NCBI RefSeq assembly: GCF_027497195.1
Contig: NZ_CP114905.1
Span: 62,001 to 126,000 of the forward strand
DNA length: 64,000 nt
Direction of reading: 5' to 3'
Source: Streptomyces sp. WMMC500
GTDB taxonomy: Bacteria > Actinomycetota > Actinomycetes > Streptomycetales > Streptomycetaceae
The translations under genes were made by a program, and so were the position numbers. This document shows positions 8,262 through 16,029 of this stretch, piece by piece. Under the pieces are notes generated by a model that had not been told where the DNA came from, made no database searches, and worked only from the letters and a program-made list of their open reading frames with translations. The first letter of the stretch is position 1, and each line of letters starts with the position of its first letter.

Positions 8262-9410
8262 TCAGAGGGGGCGGCGGGCCGGCGCCGCGTGCGTACGAAC
8301 CGCCTTGCGCACCACTTCCGCGACCCGTTCGACCTGGCTCATGGTCAGTTCGGCGTGCATGGGGATGCCCAGATTGCGGCGGAAGAGATCCGCCGAGACC
8401 GGGCAGACCTGCTTCGCCTCGAACGCGGGCTGGACATGGCTGGCCCACGTGCCGTGGAAGGACCCGATCCCCGCCGCGCGCAGATCGGTGGCCACCTGCG
8501 CGCGGTCCACGCCCTCAGCGAGCGTGACCAGGTAGGACTGCCAGGCGTGGGTACGGTCCTCGGGCACGTGCGGCACCGTGAGGAGTTCCTCGCCGGCGAA
8601 CAGCTCCCCGTAGCGCTCGGCGACCGCGCTGCGGCGGGCCAGCAGCTCCTCGATCCGGCCGATCTGCACCTGCAGGATCGCCGCCGCGATGTCGGACAGC
8701 TTGAAGTTGTAGCCGATCTCGGTGAACTCCGGGATCGGCAGGCCGATGACCTGCCCGGCGTCGAAGATGCTGCCGATGCCGAAGGAGGCACGCTGGCGCG
8801 CGTGGGCCGCGATCGCCGGGTCGGTGGCGATCAGCGCCCCGCCCTCGCCGCTGCTGGCGCCCTTGCGCCCGTGGAACGACAGGCAGGCCACCTCCGCCAG
8901 CGCCCCCGCCTCCCGGCCCTGATACGTCGCACCCACCGCACAGGCCGCGTCCTCGACCAGGAACAGCCGGTGCCGGTCGGCGATCGCCTGCAGCTCGGTG
9001 TAGTCCGCGGGCAGACCCACCGTGTCCACCGCGATGATGCCGACCGTGCGCGGACCGACCAAAGCCGCCACCGCCTGCGGATCCACCGTGCCGGTATCGG
9101 CGCGGACGTCGGCGAAGACGGGGGTCGCGCCCATGTAGCGCACCGCGTGCGCCGGTGCCGGGAACGTGTAGTCGGCGACGATGACCTCATCGCCCGGCTT
9201 GACGCCGAACGCGAGCATCGCCAGATGCAAGGCCGCGCCGCAGTTGCTGACCGCGACCGCACCCCCGGCGCCGTAGCGCTCCTTCAGCGTCGCCTCCAGC
9301 GCCTTGCCCCGCGGGCCCTGCCCGGCCGGCCAGCCCGAGGCGAACACCTCGGCGACGGCGGCCAGTTCCCGCTCACCCAGACTCGCGTGCGTCAGGGAAA
9401 TCTTGTCCAT
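8262..9410 (-). CDS. DegT/DnrJ/EryC1-type PLP aminotransferase
   Basis: 382 aa from ATG 9410; a GTG at 9419 that overlaps the cupin stop codon is an alternative. Fold type I aminotransferase of the sugar/AHBA aminotransferase family. The PLP-binding Lys183 lies in SFHGRKGASSGEGG and the ring-nitrogen Asp154 in VEDAACA. In furaquinocin- and naphterpin-type pathways an enzyme of this family puts an amino group on C8 of the oxidised tetrahydroxynaphthalene; the same role is inferred here from the adjacent polyketide synthase and cupin genes. No sugar-biosynthesis genes are nearby, which argues against a deoxysugar role. Likely translationally coupled to the cupin gene. Confidence 0.9.
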   Translation of the reverse strand: MDKISLTHASLGERELAAVAEVFASGWPAGQGPRGKALEATLKERYGAGGAVAVSNCGAALHLAMLAFGVKPGDEVIVADYTFPAPAHAVRYMGATPVFADVRADTGTVDPQAVAALVGPRTVGIIAVDTVGLPADYTELQAIADRHRLFLVEDAACAVGATYQGREAGALAEVACLSFHGRKGASSGEGGALIATDPAIAAHARQRASFGIGSIFDAGQVIGLPIPEFTEIGYNFKLSDIAAAILQVQIGRIEELLARRSAVAERYGELFAGEELLTVPHVPEDRTHAWQSYLVTLAEGVDRAQVATDLRAAGIGSFHGTWASHVQPAFEAKQVCPVSADLFRRNLGIPMHAELTMSQVERVAEVVRKAVRTHAAPARRPL

Positions 9411-9415
9411 CCCCC

Positions 9416-9976
9416 TCACGCTCCCTTGGCCGCGGCGGCCGGCCGCGAAGCGGCCTCGGCGGGCGGGTCGAAACGAAGCGGCGTGATCTGATGCACGTCA
9501 TACCGGCGGCGCATCTCCTCCACCGCGTCGGCATCCACCGTCTTGCCCGACGACCAGATCTCGGCGATCTCCTCGAAGTACAGCTCGTGCACCGGCGAGG
9601 GCACACACTGAAACAGCATCCGCACCGGCTCACCCGAGGCGTTACGGAAGGCGTGCGGGGTGTTGGGCGGAACGAACATGCTCGCCCCCGCGGTCGCCCG
9701 CACCATCCGCTGCCCCTCCGGCGACTCCCACAGGTGCCAGTTCTCCGCCGTACGCTCGGTCGGCTCGAACGCCAGCAGCTCCAGCTCCCCCTCCAGGACG
9801 TAGAAGAACTCCTGCGCCTCGCCGTGGACATGCGCCCCGACGTCGAACCCCGGCGGCACCACCACCTCGAAGATCGACACGGCGGAGCCGTCCGCTTCGG
9901 TGGCCTTGAACGTCACCTCCTGCGCCTTCGTGCTCAGCTTTCGCCCCTGCCCCGGGGGGAGGATGAGACCGGTCAT
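9416..9976 (-). CDS. momA: Cupin quinone-forming monooxygenase, MomA-like
   Basis: 186 aa, single cupin domain. Motif 1 is clear (HVHGEAQEFFYVLEG, metal ligands H-x-H, E) and motif 2 follows as VPPNTPHAFRN. The N-terminus (MTGLILPPGQGRKL) and length match MomA, the cofactor-light cupin oxygenase that turns 1,3,6,8-tetrahydroxynaphthalene into flaviolin. ATG 9976 is chosen because AAGGGAA lies nine bases upstream, whereas a GTG at 9985 would touch that site. It lies directly downstream of the tetrahydroxynaphthalene synthase gene and directly upstream of the aminotransferase gene, which fits an order of synthase, oxygenase, aminotransferase. Confidence 0.87.
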   Translation of the reverse strand: MTGLILPPGQGRKLSTKAQEVTFKATEADGSAVSIFEVVVPPGFDVGAHVHGEAQEFFYVLEGELELLAFEPTERTAENWHLWESPEGQRMVRATAGASMFVPPNTPHAFRNASGEPVRMLFQCVPSPVHELYFEEIAEIWSSGKTVDADAVEEMRRRYDVHQITPLRFDPPAEAASRPAAAAKGA

Positions 9977-10039
9977 GCAGTTCACTTCCCTTTCTCCGTA
10001 CGATCCCGTTCACGACACTCAAGCCGACAACCCGCCGCC

Positions 10040-10135
10040 CACACCCCGACCACCCCAAACCCGACCCCGACAGCCGACAGCCGACAGCCGACGACGGCCG
10101 GCGGCTGGCGGCTGGCGGCGAGGGCGGCCGAGGAC
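10040..10135. repeat. 7-bp and related short repeats between cupin and polyketide synthase genes
   Basis: The + strand carries runs of ACAGCCG units (about 10071-10095), followed by GGCGGCTGGCGGCTGG-like units that are roughly their reverse complement. The whole could fold as an imperfect hairpin just downstream of the polyketide synthase gene, so attenuation or partial termination is possible. No gene is seen in this 263-bp gap. Confidence 0.65.
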
Positions 10136-10239
10136 AGCGGCGGCAGCGGCAGCGGCGCCGGCGCGGACGGGAAGGACGGTGCCGGGCGGGGCTGGGCGGT
10201 GGGGCGGGGCGCGGTGGCGGGGCGCCCCGGGCCGACCGG

Positions 10240-11307
10240 TCAGCCCGGCGTGCCCGTGCCGTCGGCGCCCCAGGTGCCCAGCGCCATCTCGGCGGTGATC
10301 CCGGGCCCGAAGCCCGCGATCATGCCGGTGGCACCGGAGGCCAGGGTCTCCTCCTCGAACAGGCGGCGGGCGGCCTCGAAGACGACGGCGCTGGCGATGT
10401 TGCCGTACTCGGTCAGCGTCGACCAACTGTGCCGGAACACACCGCGGTCGACCTCCAGGAACTTCGCGAGGTCGTCCAGGATCCGCGGGCCGCCGGCGTG
10501 GATGATGTAGAAGTCGAGCTTCCCGGCATCCCAACTGTGGTCCTTGGCCAGCTCCCGCAGCACCGGCGCCAGCGGCTCCATGGTGCCCGGCACCCGCCGG
10601 TCGAGCAGGAAGTGGAAACCGGTGTCGCGCACCGAGTAGGAGATCCACTCCTCGGTGTCCGGGATCAGGTAGGAGGCGTTGCGCTCCAGCTCGATGCCCA
10701 CTCCCCCGGTCCCGCGCACCACCGCGGCCGCGACCGCGTCGCCGAACAGCCCGTCGGACAGCAGCGAACCGATGTCGTCCGCGGTCGGCTGGTAGCACAG
10801 CGAGCACAGCTCACACGCCACGATCAGCACGTTGCTGCCCGGGTGGGCCGCGCAGAAGTCGTGCGCCCGGTTCACCGCAGCACCACCGGCCGCACAGCCG
10901 AGCTGCGCGATGGGTATCTGCCGGGTGTCGAACCGGAAGCCCATCTTGTTGATCAGCCACGCCGTCAGCGACGGCATCAAAAACCCGGTACAGGACACGT
11001 AGATGATCGCATCCACATCACGCGCCGTCACCTCTGCGTTGGCCAGCGCCTCCTCGATGACCGGCGGGCACATCTTCTTCGACTCGGCCTCGTAGATACG
11101 GTTGCGCTCGGTCAGACCCGGATGCCCCAGCGTCTTCTCGATGGGCTGCACGATATGCCGCTTCAACACCCCCGTGTTCCGGATCAGGCGAAGCGCCAAA
11201 GGAAGTTGCGGCTTCCCTGCGTGCACCTCTTCGGCGAACTGCAGAGTCTCTTCCATCGTGATGGTGTATTCCGGCGCGCTCACCGCAGGCTTGCACAGCC
11301 TTGGCAT
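10240..11307 (-). CDS. rppA: 1,3,6,8-tetrahydroxynaphthalene synthase (type III PKS)
   Basis: 355 aa. Chalcone-synthase-like homodimeric ketosynthase that condenses five malonyl-CoA to 1,3,6,8-tetrahydroxynaphthalene. The match to RppA is close along the whole length: MPRLCKPAV start, VSCTGFLMPSL, the nucleophile Cys138 in IAQLGCAAGG, the His in YIIHAGGPR, the Asn in TEYGNIAS, and the closing GFGPGITAE. ATG 11307 with GGAAAGAGGG upstream is chosen over an upstream in-frame start at 11460, because RppA proteins begin exactly here. It is the first gene of the leftward train and supplies the aromatic core of the meroterpenoid. Its promoter region carries an 11-bp-phased heptamer array (11483-11522). 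Confidence 0.96.
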   Translation of the reverse strand: MPRLCKPAVSAPEYTITMEETLQFAEEVHAGKPQLPLALRLIRNTGVLKRHIVQPIEKTLGHPGLTERNRIYEAESKKMCPPVIEEALANAEVTARDVDAIIYVSCTGFLMPSLTAWLINKMGFRFDTRQIPIAQLGCAAGGAAVNRAHDFCAAHPGSNVLIVACELCSLCYQPTADDIGSLLSDGLFGDAVAAAVVRGTGGVGIELERNASYLIPDTEEWISYSVRDTGFHFLLDRRVPGTMEPLAPVLRELAKDHSWDAGKLDFYIIHAGGPRILDDLAKFLEVDRGVFRHSWSTLTEYGNIASAVVFEAARRLFEEETLASGATGMIAGFGPGITAEMALGTWGADGTGTPG

Positions 11308-11482
11308 ATCTGGGCCCTCTTTCCTTAGAGTCTGCCTTCGGTACGAAAAGGATCTGCGCCCAGCTTCCGAACCGGAGCCGGTCATGAGATGAACAACGAA
11401 TCCGCGACACGCAACAGGCCACCGGCACCCCGACAGGGCTCCGCCCCCTGCCGGCACCACGGAACATCGTCACCTACGACGG

Positions 11483-11522
11483 CTTGACGACGGCTTGACG
11501 GCGACTTGGCGACGACTTGGCG
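11483..11522 (-). promoter_or_regulatory. Probable SARP box: four heptamers at exact 11-bp spacing
   Basis: On the + strand the heptamers CTTGACG, CTTGACG, CTTGGCG and CTTGGCG begin at 11483, 11494, 11505 and 11516. SARP activators bind direct heptamer repeats with 11-bp phasing just upstream of the -10 box. In the direction of the polyketide synthase gene a -10-like TAGGTG follows at 11476-11471. The same heptamer recurs before the SARP gene (29952-29991) and once in the mevalonate promoter (13547). Confidence 0.7.
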
Positions 11523-11759
11523 GCACTGCCCGGCACTGTGCGGCACTGTGCGGCCACACGCACACGGCACCAACGGCGCCACGGCGCTCAGGACACGAGA
11601 GACGAGAGGGAACCCGTGCCGAACACGGCACGGACGCGGTCCCACCGGGACAAACCAGTGGATACGGTGCTCAACTCCCCGGCCCGCAGCAGTTTTTGGG
11701 CAGGGAGGGGCTGTTGGAATAGTGACACGGGCGAAGTCGCCCCGCCAAGAGCGCCTGCG

Positions 11760-11773
11760 GTGACGTGGGTCAC
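11760..11773. promoter_or_regulatory. Crp-like binding site
   Basis: GTGACGTGGGTCAC fits GTG-N6-GNCAC, which I recall as the Streptomyces Crp consensus, and is nearly palindromic (GTGA-N6-TCAC). A second exact match lies before the mevalonate operon (13522-13535). Confidence 0.5.
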
Positions 11774-12282
11774 TGCCCCGGGAAGGGTGAAGTCGCGGCA
11801 GGCGCCGGCCCGCCCCGAATTGATCTGCCCGGGCGGCGCCGCGGGCCCGGGGCGAAGTGACCGGCCCGGTCGCCGTGTTGCGTCGCGGCGGCACGACAAG
11901 AGCGGGTTTCCCCAGGCGCGCGGGCCACCACCCCTCTCCTTTTCCTGAATCCCCGTCACCGCGGACCGCGCGCCGCACCGCCGCCGCACCGCCGCCGCAC
12001 CGCCGCCGGCCCGGGGCCGGCCGGCCGCGGCGCACCCGCGCACCCCCGCCCCCGGGCGGGCGGCGCACGCACGGTGCCTGCGCACCCCCGGCTGCGCCGG
12101 GCCGGGTGCACCCCTTGGTTCCCTGTTGGTTCCCTGCCTGCTGCGGTGACCCGTGTGCCCGGTGGTGACTCAAAGACGGGTGGATTCCGGCTCGAGGAAG
12201 GCCCGCTTCCCACCCACCACCGAGCCGCGAACGAGGCTGTATTGGGACTCCAGCGCCCGTCGGTAGGTTCGCGGGCAAGTGA

Positions 12283-12308
12283 TACCGGTCCTGCGCCTCG
12301 GACCGGTA
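12283..12308. promoter_or_regulatory. 9-bp perfect inverted repeat (operator or hairpin)
   Basis: TACCGGTCC, eight bases, GGACCGGTA, about 120 bp before the start of the zinc-ribbon gene. Each arm contains the palindrome ACCGGT. It could be an operator or a stem in the leader RNA of the regulator pair; there is no U run, so a terminator is less likely. Confidence 0.5.
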
Positions 12309-12426
12309 CGGCGACGGCTGGAACGGGATACGAAAAGGAACACTTCACGACTGCCGCAATCGGCATGGCGTTACACATGCAGTTTTCCTCGCGATTGCGG
12401 AGGGCGAGCCGTCTCAAGGAGGTTCA

Positions 12427-13056
12427 ATGAAGGTTCACCCGTGCCCCAGGGATCACGCTCACGACAGCCGCGCTGTCCACGGGTCCGTGCTGTGCGCTCC
12501 CTGTGTCCGCCAGGTGGAGCGTAATCTGCGTGCGCTTCCGGGTCTTCACCAGGAGTGCCTGCACCAGGTGTCGCCGATGTCCAGGCGGATCAGCCCCACC
12601 AAGGTTTCCGGCAGCCGCACGCGGGACCATCTGGACATCTCGGCGCTCGACGCCCGTTACAACATTCTCGCCACTCTCGAGTCCTGGTCGGAAATCGTCG
12701 TGGAACAGCTCGGCATCACCGCGCCGGGCCGTTCCGTCCCGCAGTTGGCGCGGTTTCTGGCCCGGCATCTTCAGTGGCTGGCCGCCCAGCCTCCGGCCGC
12801 CGACTTCGCGGACGAGACGGAGAGCCTGGTCGCCGAGTTGCGCACCATCATCGACCCCGACTCCAGTTCCTCCCGCACGATCATCCGGCAGTGTGTCGTG
12901 GACGGCTGCGCCGGAACGATAAGCGCGTGGCCGAACGGCGCCGGGAACACGGCCAGAAGAAGCATCGAGTGCTCCGCGGGTCATTCCTGGGCGATGCACG
13001 AATGGCTGGCCCTGCGGCAGCTCATGGAGCGGCAGCGAAAGGATGTCAACGCATGA
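12427..13056 (+). CDS. Zinc-ribbon-like putative regulator (OvmZ-like)
   Basis: 209 aa. Cysteine pairs near the N-terminus (HPCPRDH, LCAPCVRQ, ECLHQ) and near the C-terminus (RQCVVDGCAG, IECSAGHSW) look like two zinc-binding ribbons; the middle is helical. A very strong ribosome site, AAGGAGG, precedes ATG 12427. Its stop overlaps the start of the next gene (ATGA). The pair resembles small two-gene units in Streptomyces aromatic polyketide clusters such as ovmZ/ovmW of oviedomycin; that resemblance is from memory. It is probably a DNA-binding or accessory regulator; no enzyme motif is visible. Confidence 0.8.
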   Translation: MKVHPCPRDHAHDSRAVHGSVLCAPCVRQVERNLRALPGLHQECLHQVSPMSRRISPTKVSGSRTRDHLDISALDARYNILATLESWSEIVVEQLGITAPGRSVPQLARFLARHLQWLAAQPPAADFADETESLVAELRTIIDPDSSSSRTIIRQCVVDGCAGTISAWPNGAGNTARRSIECSAGHSWAMHEWLALRQLMERQRKDVNA

Positions 13057-13307
13057 CGAAACCGCCACGCCACAGGCTCGTCCCCACGAACGTGGCCGCG
13101 CTGGCCGTAGGGGTTTCCGAAGCGACCATCCGCAAGTGGGTCAGCCGGGGGAAGATCACCCGCTACGGTGCGCCGAACTGCCGCTCGCAGTTCGACATCG
13201 ACGAGCTCACCCAGATCGCCCTGCAGCGCCGGACCGCCGCCCCCGCACCCGCGGGGCCCGGGCTCGCCGACCGCGCCGCCGGGGCCCGTGACCCCCTGCC
13301 CCGCTAG
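13053..13307 (+). CDS. Small MerR/excisionase-type helix-turn-helix protein
   Basis: 84 aa. Residues about 8-55 (LVPTNVAALAVGVSEATIRK, WVSRGKITRYG, QFDIDEL) form a winged helix of the HTH_17/MerR-like type used by excisionases and small activators. The tail is Ala/Pro-rich. It overlaps the zinc-ribbon gene by four bases, so the two products are probably made together and may act as a complex. It lies 585 bp before the mevalonate operon. Confidence 0.82.
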   Translation: MTKPPRHRLVPTNVAALAVGVSEATIRKWVSRGKITRYGAPNCRSQFDIDELTQIALQRRTAAPAPAGPGLADRAAGARDPLPR

Positions 13308-13521
13308 GCCCGCGCCGCGCCGCCGGCACCGCCCGGCAGCAGCGAGAAGGCCTGCGAGGTGACACCGCGTCATGCAGCCCGCCGCACAAGACCAGCCGCC
13401 GCCGGCGGCGTTACGGCCGCCGCCCGGGGGCCGGCCGCCGCGCCGGGCCCCGCTCCCCCCGACCCCGCGCTTCGCGCCGTACCGGCGCCAGGAGTCCACG
13501 TGCGAGCCCACCCACCCGGAC

Positions 13522-13535
13522 GTGAGCCAGGTCAC
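13522..13535. promoter_or_regulatory. Crp-like binding site before the mevalonate promoter
   Basis: GTGAGCCAGGTCAC matches GTG-N6-GNCAC and GTGA-N6-TCAC. It ends 12 bp upstream of the CTTGGCG/-35 element, a position suited to an activator. Confidence 0.5.
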
Positions 13536-13546
13536 TTTGAGCCGCT

Positions 13547-13576
13547 CTTGGCGCGACGAAAAACCCGTGTCACTAT
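13547..13576 (+). promoter_or_regulatory. Probable promoter of the mevalonate operon
   Basis: -35-like TTGGCG (13548-13553) and -10-like CACTAT (13571-13576) are 17 bp apart in a locally A/T-richer stretch. The -35 is embedded in CTTGGCG, the heptamer of the SARP-type arrays, with a weaker TTTGAGC 11 bp upstream. The start codon of the kinase gene is over 300 bp downstream, so a long leader would follow. Confidence 0.45.
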
Positions 13577-13892
13577 TTACGCACATCTACCCTGCCCGAA
13601 AACGTGCGCGGGGTGGTGGATTGGTGCCGCATTCCCCGGGCCCGCCCGGGCTGCCCCGGCGCGAAGAGGCCCCCCGGGCGTCCGGCACCGCCTTCCTTCC
13701 GCATGCACCTGCACACCCCCGCACGGGGGCGTGCCGTGTGTGCCGGGCCCGCCGTGTGCGCCCCGGCGCCGGGCCCGGCGGGCGCAGCGCTTCGACCATC
13801 GCCTCTTTGCCGACGGGCCGTCAGATCCTTGCGGGCCGGCGCCTGTGCGCGGGGCCGGCCGCCCGCTTCATTCCTTCGTGGAAATCCGGACG

Positions 13893-14936
13893 ATGCGATC
13901 TCACCGCAGAAACGACAAAGGGGAGCTGAGTGCGTTGACTCTACCGACCTCAGTGGAAGGGGTTTCGGGAAACCACCGGGCTCACTCCGTCGGCGTAGGT
14001 CGTGCGCATGCCAAGGCGATTTTGCTGGGTGAGCATGCGGTCGTTTACGGGGGTGCGGCGCTGGCCCTGCCGATTCCGCAGCTCACCGCGACGGCCAGCG
14101 CGGGGTGGTCGCCGGCCGAGGACGGCGAGGGGGAGCTGTCGTTCACCATGACCGGGTCCGCGTCGCGGGCGGTGGTCACGCAGGCCTCCGACGGGCTGCG
14201 GCACCTGACCGCCGCCTTCAAGGACCGCATGGGCATCCAGGGCGACCCGCATCTCGACGTGATCCTCGACGGCGCGATCCCGCCCGGCCGGGGACTGGGA
14301 TCCAGCGCCGCGAACACCCGGGCGATCGTCCTGGCGCTGGCCGAGCTGTTCGGCCGCGAGCTCTCGGACGCCGCAGCGTTCGAACTGGTGCAGACGGCCG
14401 AGCACATGACGCACGGCCGGGCCAGCGGCGTCGACGCCATGACCGTGGGCGCCGCCGCCCCGCTGCTGTTCCAAAAGGGCCGGGCCCGTGAGCTGAGCAT
14501 CGGCTGCGACGGGCTGTTCATCGTCGCGGACAGCGGCACCGCGGGCAGCACCAAGGAAGCCGTCGAACTGCTCCGGGAGGGATTCGAGCGCCGCGCCGGA
14601 TCCCAGGAGAAGTTCCTGGCCCGCGCCGCGGAACTGACCGCCGCGGCCCGCCAGGCCCTGGCCGAGGGCCGGGCCGCGGACGTGGGCACGCAGATGACCG
14701 ACTACCACGAACTGCTGCGTGCGGCCGGGCTCAGTACCGGCCTCATCGACACGATGGTCGCCGCCGCACTCGCGGCCGGCAGCCTCGGCGCGAAGATCAC
14801 CGGCGGTGGTCTCGGCGGCTGCATGATCGCTTTGACCAGGCCCGAAGAGGCCAGCAAGGTCACCCGCCGTCTCCACGAGGCCGGTGCCGTGCACACCTGG
14901 GTCGTACCGCTGAGGAGGCGCACCGGTGATGTCTGA
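13893..14936 (+). CDS. mvaK1: Mevalonate kinase
   Basis: 347 aa GHMP kinase; phosphorylates mevalonate at C5 with ATP, in the cytosol. Motifs: HAKAILLGEHAVVYG at about 39, the ATP-binding GRGLGSSAA at 132-140, HGRASGVDAMTVG, and the C-terminal ITGGGLGGCMIA. The start at 13893 is set by comparison with the CL190 enzyme, which also has a short charged lead before ELSALTLPTS; the ribosome site there is weak. It is the first gene of the mevalonate operon and overlaps the next gene by eight bases. Confidence 0.95.
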   Translation: MRSHRRNDKGELSALTLPTSVEGVSGNHRAHSVGVGRAHAKAILLGEHAVVYGGAALALPIPQLTATASAGWSPAEDGEGELSFTMTGSASRAVVTQASDGLRHLTAAFKDRMGIQGDPHLDVILDGAIPPGRGLGSSAANTRAIVLALAELFGRELSDAAAFELVQTAEHMTHGRASGVDAMTVGAAAPLLFQKGRARELSIGCDGLFIVADSGTAGSTKEAVELLREGFERRAGSQEKFLARAAELTAAARQALAEGRAADVGTQMTDYHELLRAAGLSTGLIDTMVAAALAAGSLGAKITGGGLGGCMIALTRPEEASKVTRRLHEAGAVHTWVVPLRRRTGDV

Positions 14937-16029
14937 ACAGCGGATGACCGTGGTCCGGCCCCAGGACCAGCACACCGGCACCGAAACCGGCACCGAAGCC
15001 CGCACCGGGGCCGGGGCCGGGGGGCAGGCGGGGGCCACCGCGGTGGCCCACCCGAACATCGCGCTGATCAAGTACTGGGGCAAGCGGGACGAGCACCTGG
15101 TCCTGCCCCGCACCGACAGCCTGTCGATGACCCTGGACATCTTCCCCACCACCACCCGCGTGCGGCTCGCACCCGGCGCCGGCAGCGACGTGGTGACACT
15201 CAACGGCGTGCCCGCCACCGGGGAGGCCGAACGGCGCATCGTCACCTTCCTCGACCTGGTGCGCCAGCGCGCCGGAGTGGCGCAGCGGGCCGTGGTGGAA
15301 TCCGAGAACACCGTGCCCACCGGCGCGGGCCTGGCCTCGTCCGCCAGCGGCTTCGCCGCCCTGGCCGTCGCCGCCGCGGCCGCCTACGGACTCGGCGGCG
15401 ACGCCCGGGCCCTGTCCCGGCTGGCCCGGCGCGGTTCCGGATCGGCCTCACGCTCGATCTTCGGCGGCTTCGCCGCCTGGCGCGCCGGCCGGCCCGCCGG
15501 CACCCCCGCCGAAGCCGACCTCAGCTCCTACGCCGAACCGGTACCCGTCGGCGACATCGACGCAGCACTGGTCATCGCGGTGGTCAACGCCGGCCCCAAG
15601 GACGTCTCCAGCCGCGCGGCGATGCGCCGCACCGTCGACACCTCCCCGCTGTACGAACCCTGGGCCGCCTCCAGCAAAGACGACCTCGCCGGCATGCGCG
15701 CCGCCCTCCTGCGCGGCGACCTGGCCGTCGTCGGCGAAATCGCCGAACGCAACGCGCTGGGCATGCACGCCACCATGCTCGCCGCACGGCCCGCGGTGCG
15801 CTACCTGTCGCCGGCGACCCTGACCGTCCTCGACCGCGTCCTGCAACTGCGCCGCGAAAACATACCCGCCTGGGCGACCATGGACGCCGGACCCAACGTC
15901 AAAGTCCTGTGCGCCCGCACCGACGCCCACCGGGTCGCCGACGCCGTACGCGAAGCCGCCGACGGCGGCGCCGTCCACATCGCCGGACCCGGCCCCGCCA
16001 CCCGCCTGCTCCCCGAGGGCGGACGATGA
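14929..16029 (+). CDS. mvaD: Diphosphomevalonate decarboxylase
   Basis: 366 aa GHMP-family enzyme; ATP-dependent decarboxylation of mevalonate diphosphate to IPP. Motifs: HPNIALIKYWGKRDE at 41-55, PTGAGLASSASGFAAL at 130-145, RRGSGSASRSIFGGF and MDAGPNVKVL. ATG 14929 has GAGGAGG about ten bases upstream; a GTG at 14926 is an alternative. The first 38 residues are a T/G/A-rich stretch longer than in CL190, another small sign of repeat growth in this operon. The stop overlaps the next start (ATGA). Confidence 0.95.
   Translation: MSEQRMTVVRPQDQHTGTETGTEARTGAGAGGQAGATAVAHPNIALIKYWGKRDEHLVLPRTDSLSMTLDIFPTTTRVRLAPGAGSDVVTLNGVPATGEAERRIVTFLDLVRQRAGVAQRAVVESENTVPTGAGLASSASGFAALAVAAAAAYGLGGDARALSRLARRGSGSASRSIFGGFAAWRAGRPAGTPAEADLSSYAEPVPVGDIDAALVIAVVNAGPKDVSSRAAMRRTVDTSPLYEPWAASSKDDLAGMRAALLRGDLAVVGEIAERNALGMHATMLAARPAVRYLSPATLTVLDRVLQLRRENIPAWATMDAGPNVKVLCARTDAHRVADAVREAADGGAVHIAGPGPATRLLPEGGR

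Larger units (their letters stand above)
11308..12426. other. Long divergent regulatory gap
   Basis: 1.1 kb between the leftward polyketide synthase gene and the rightward zinc-ribbon gene. It contains the heptamer array at 11483-11522, three 10-bp GGCACTGTGC-like repeats (about 11522-11553), a Crp-like site at 11760, 12-bp GCACCGCCGCC repeats (about 11977-12010) and a 9-bp inverted repeat at 12283. Frames that stay open here have no ribosome site and no recognisable product. Confidence 0.75.
13308..13892. other. Gap before the mevalonate operon, with promoter elements
   Basis: 585 bp without a recognisable gene. It holds the Crp-like site at 13522-13535 and the promoter-like elements at 13547-13576. 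The rest is GC-rich sequence in which several frames stay open but show no ribosome site or known family. Confidence 0.7.
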
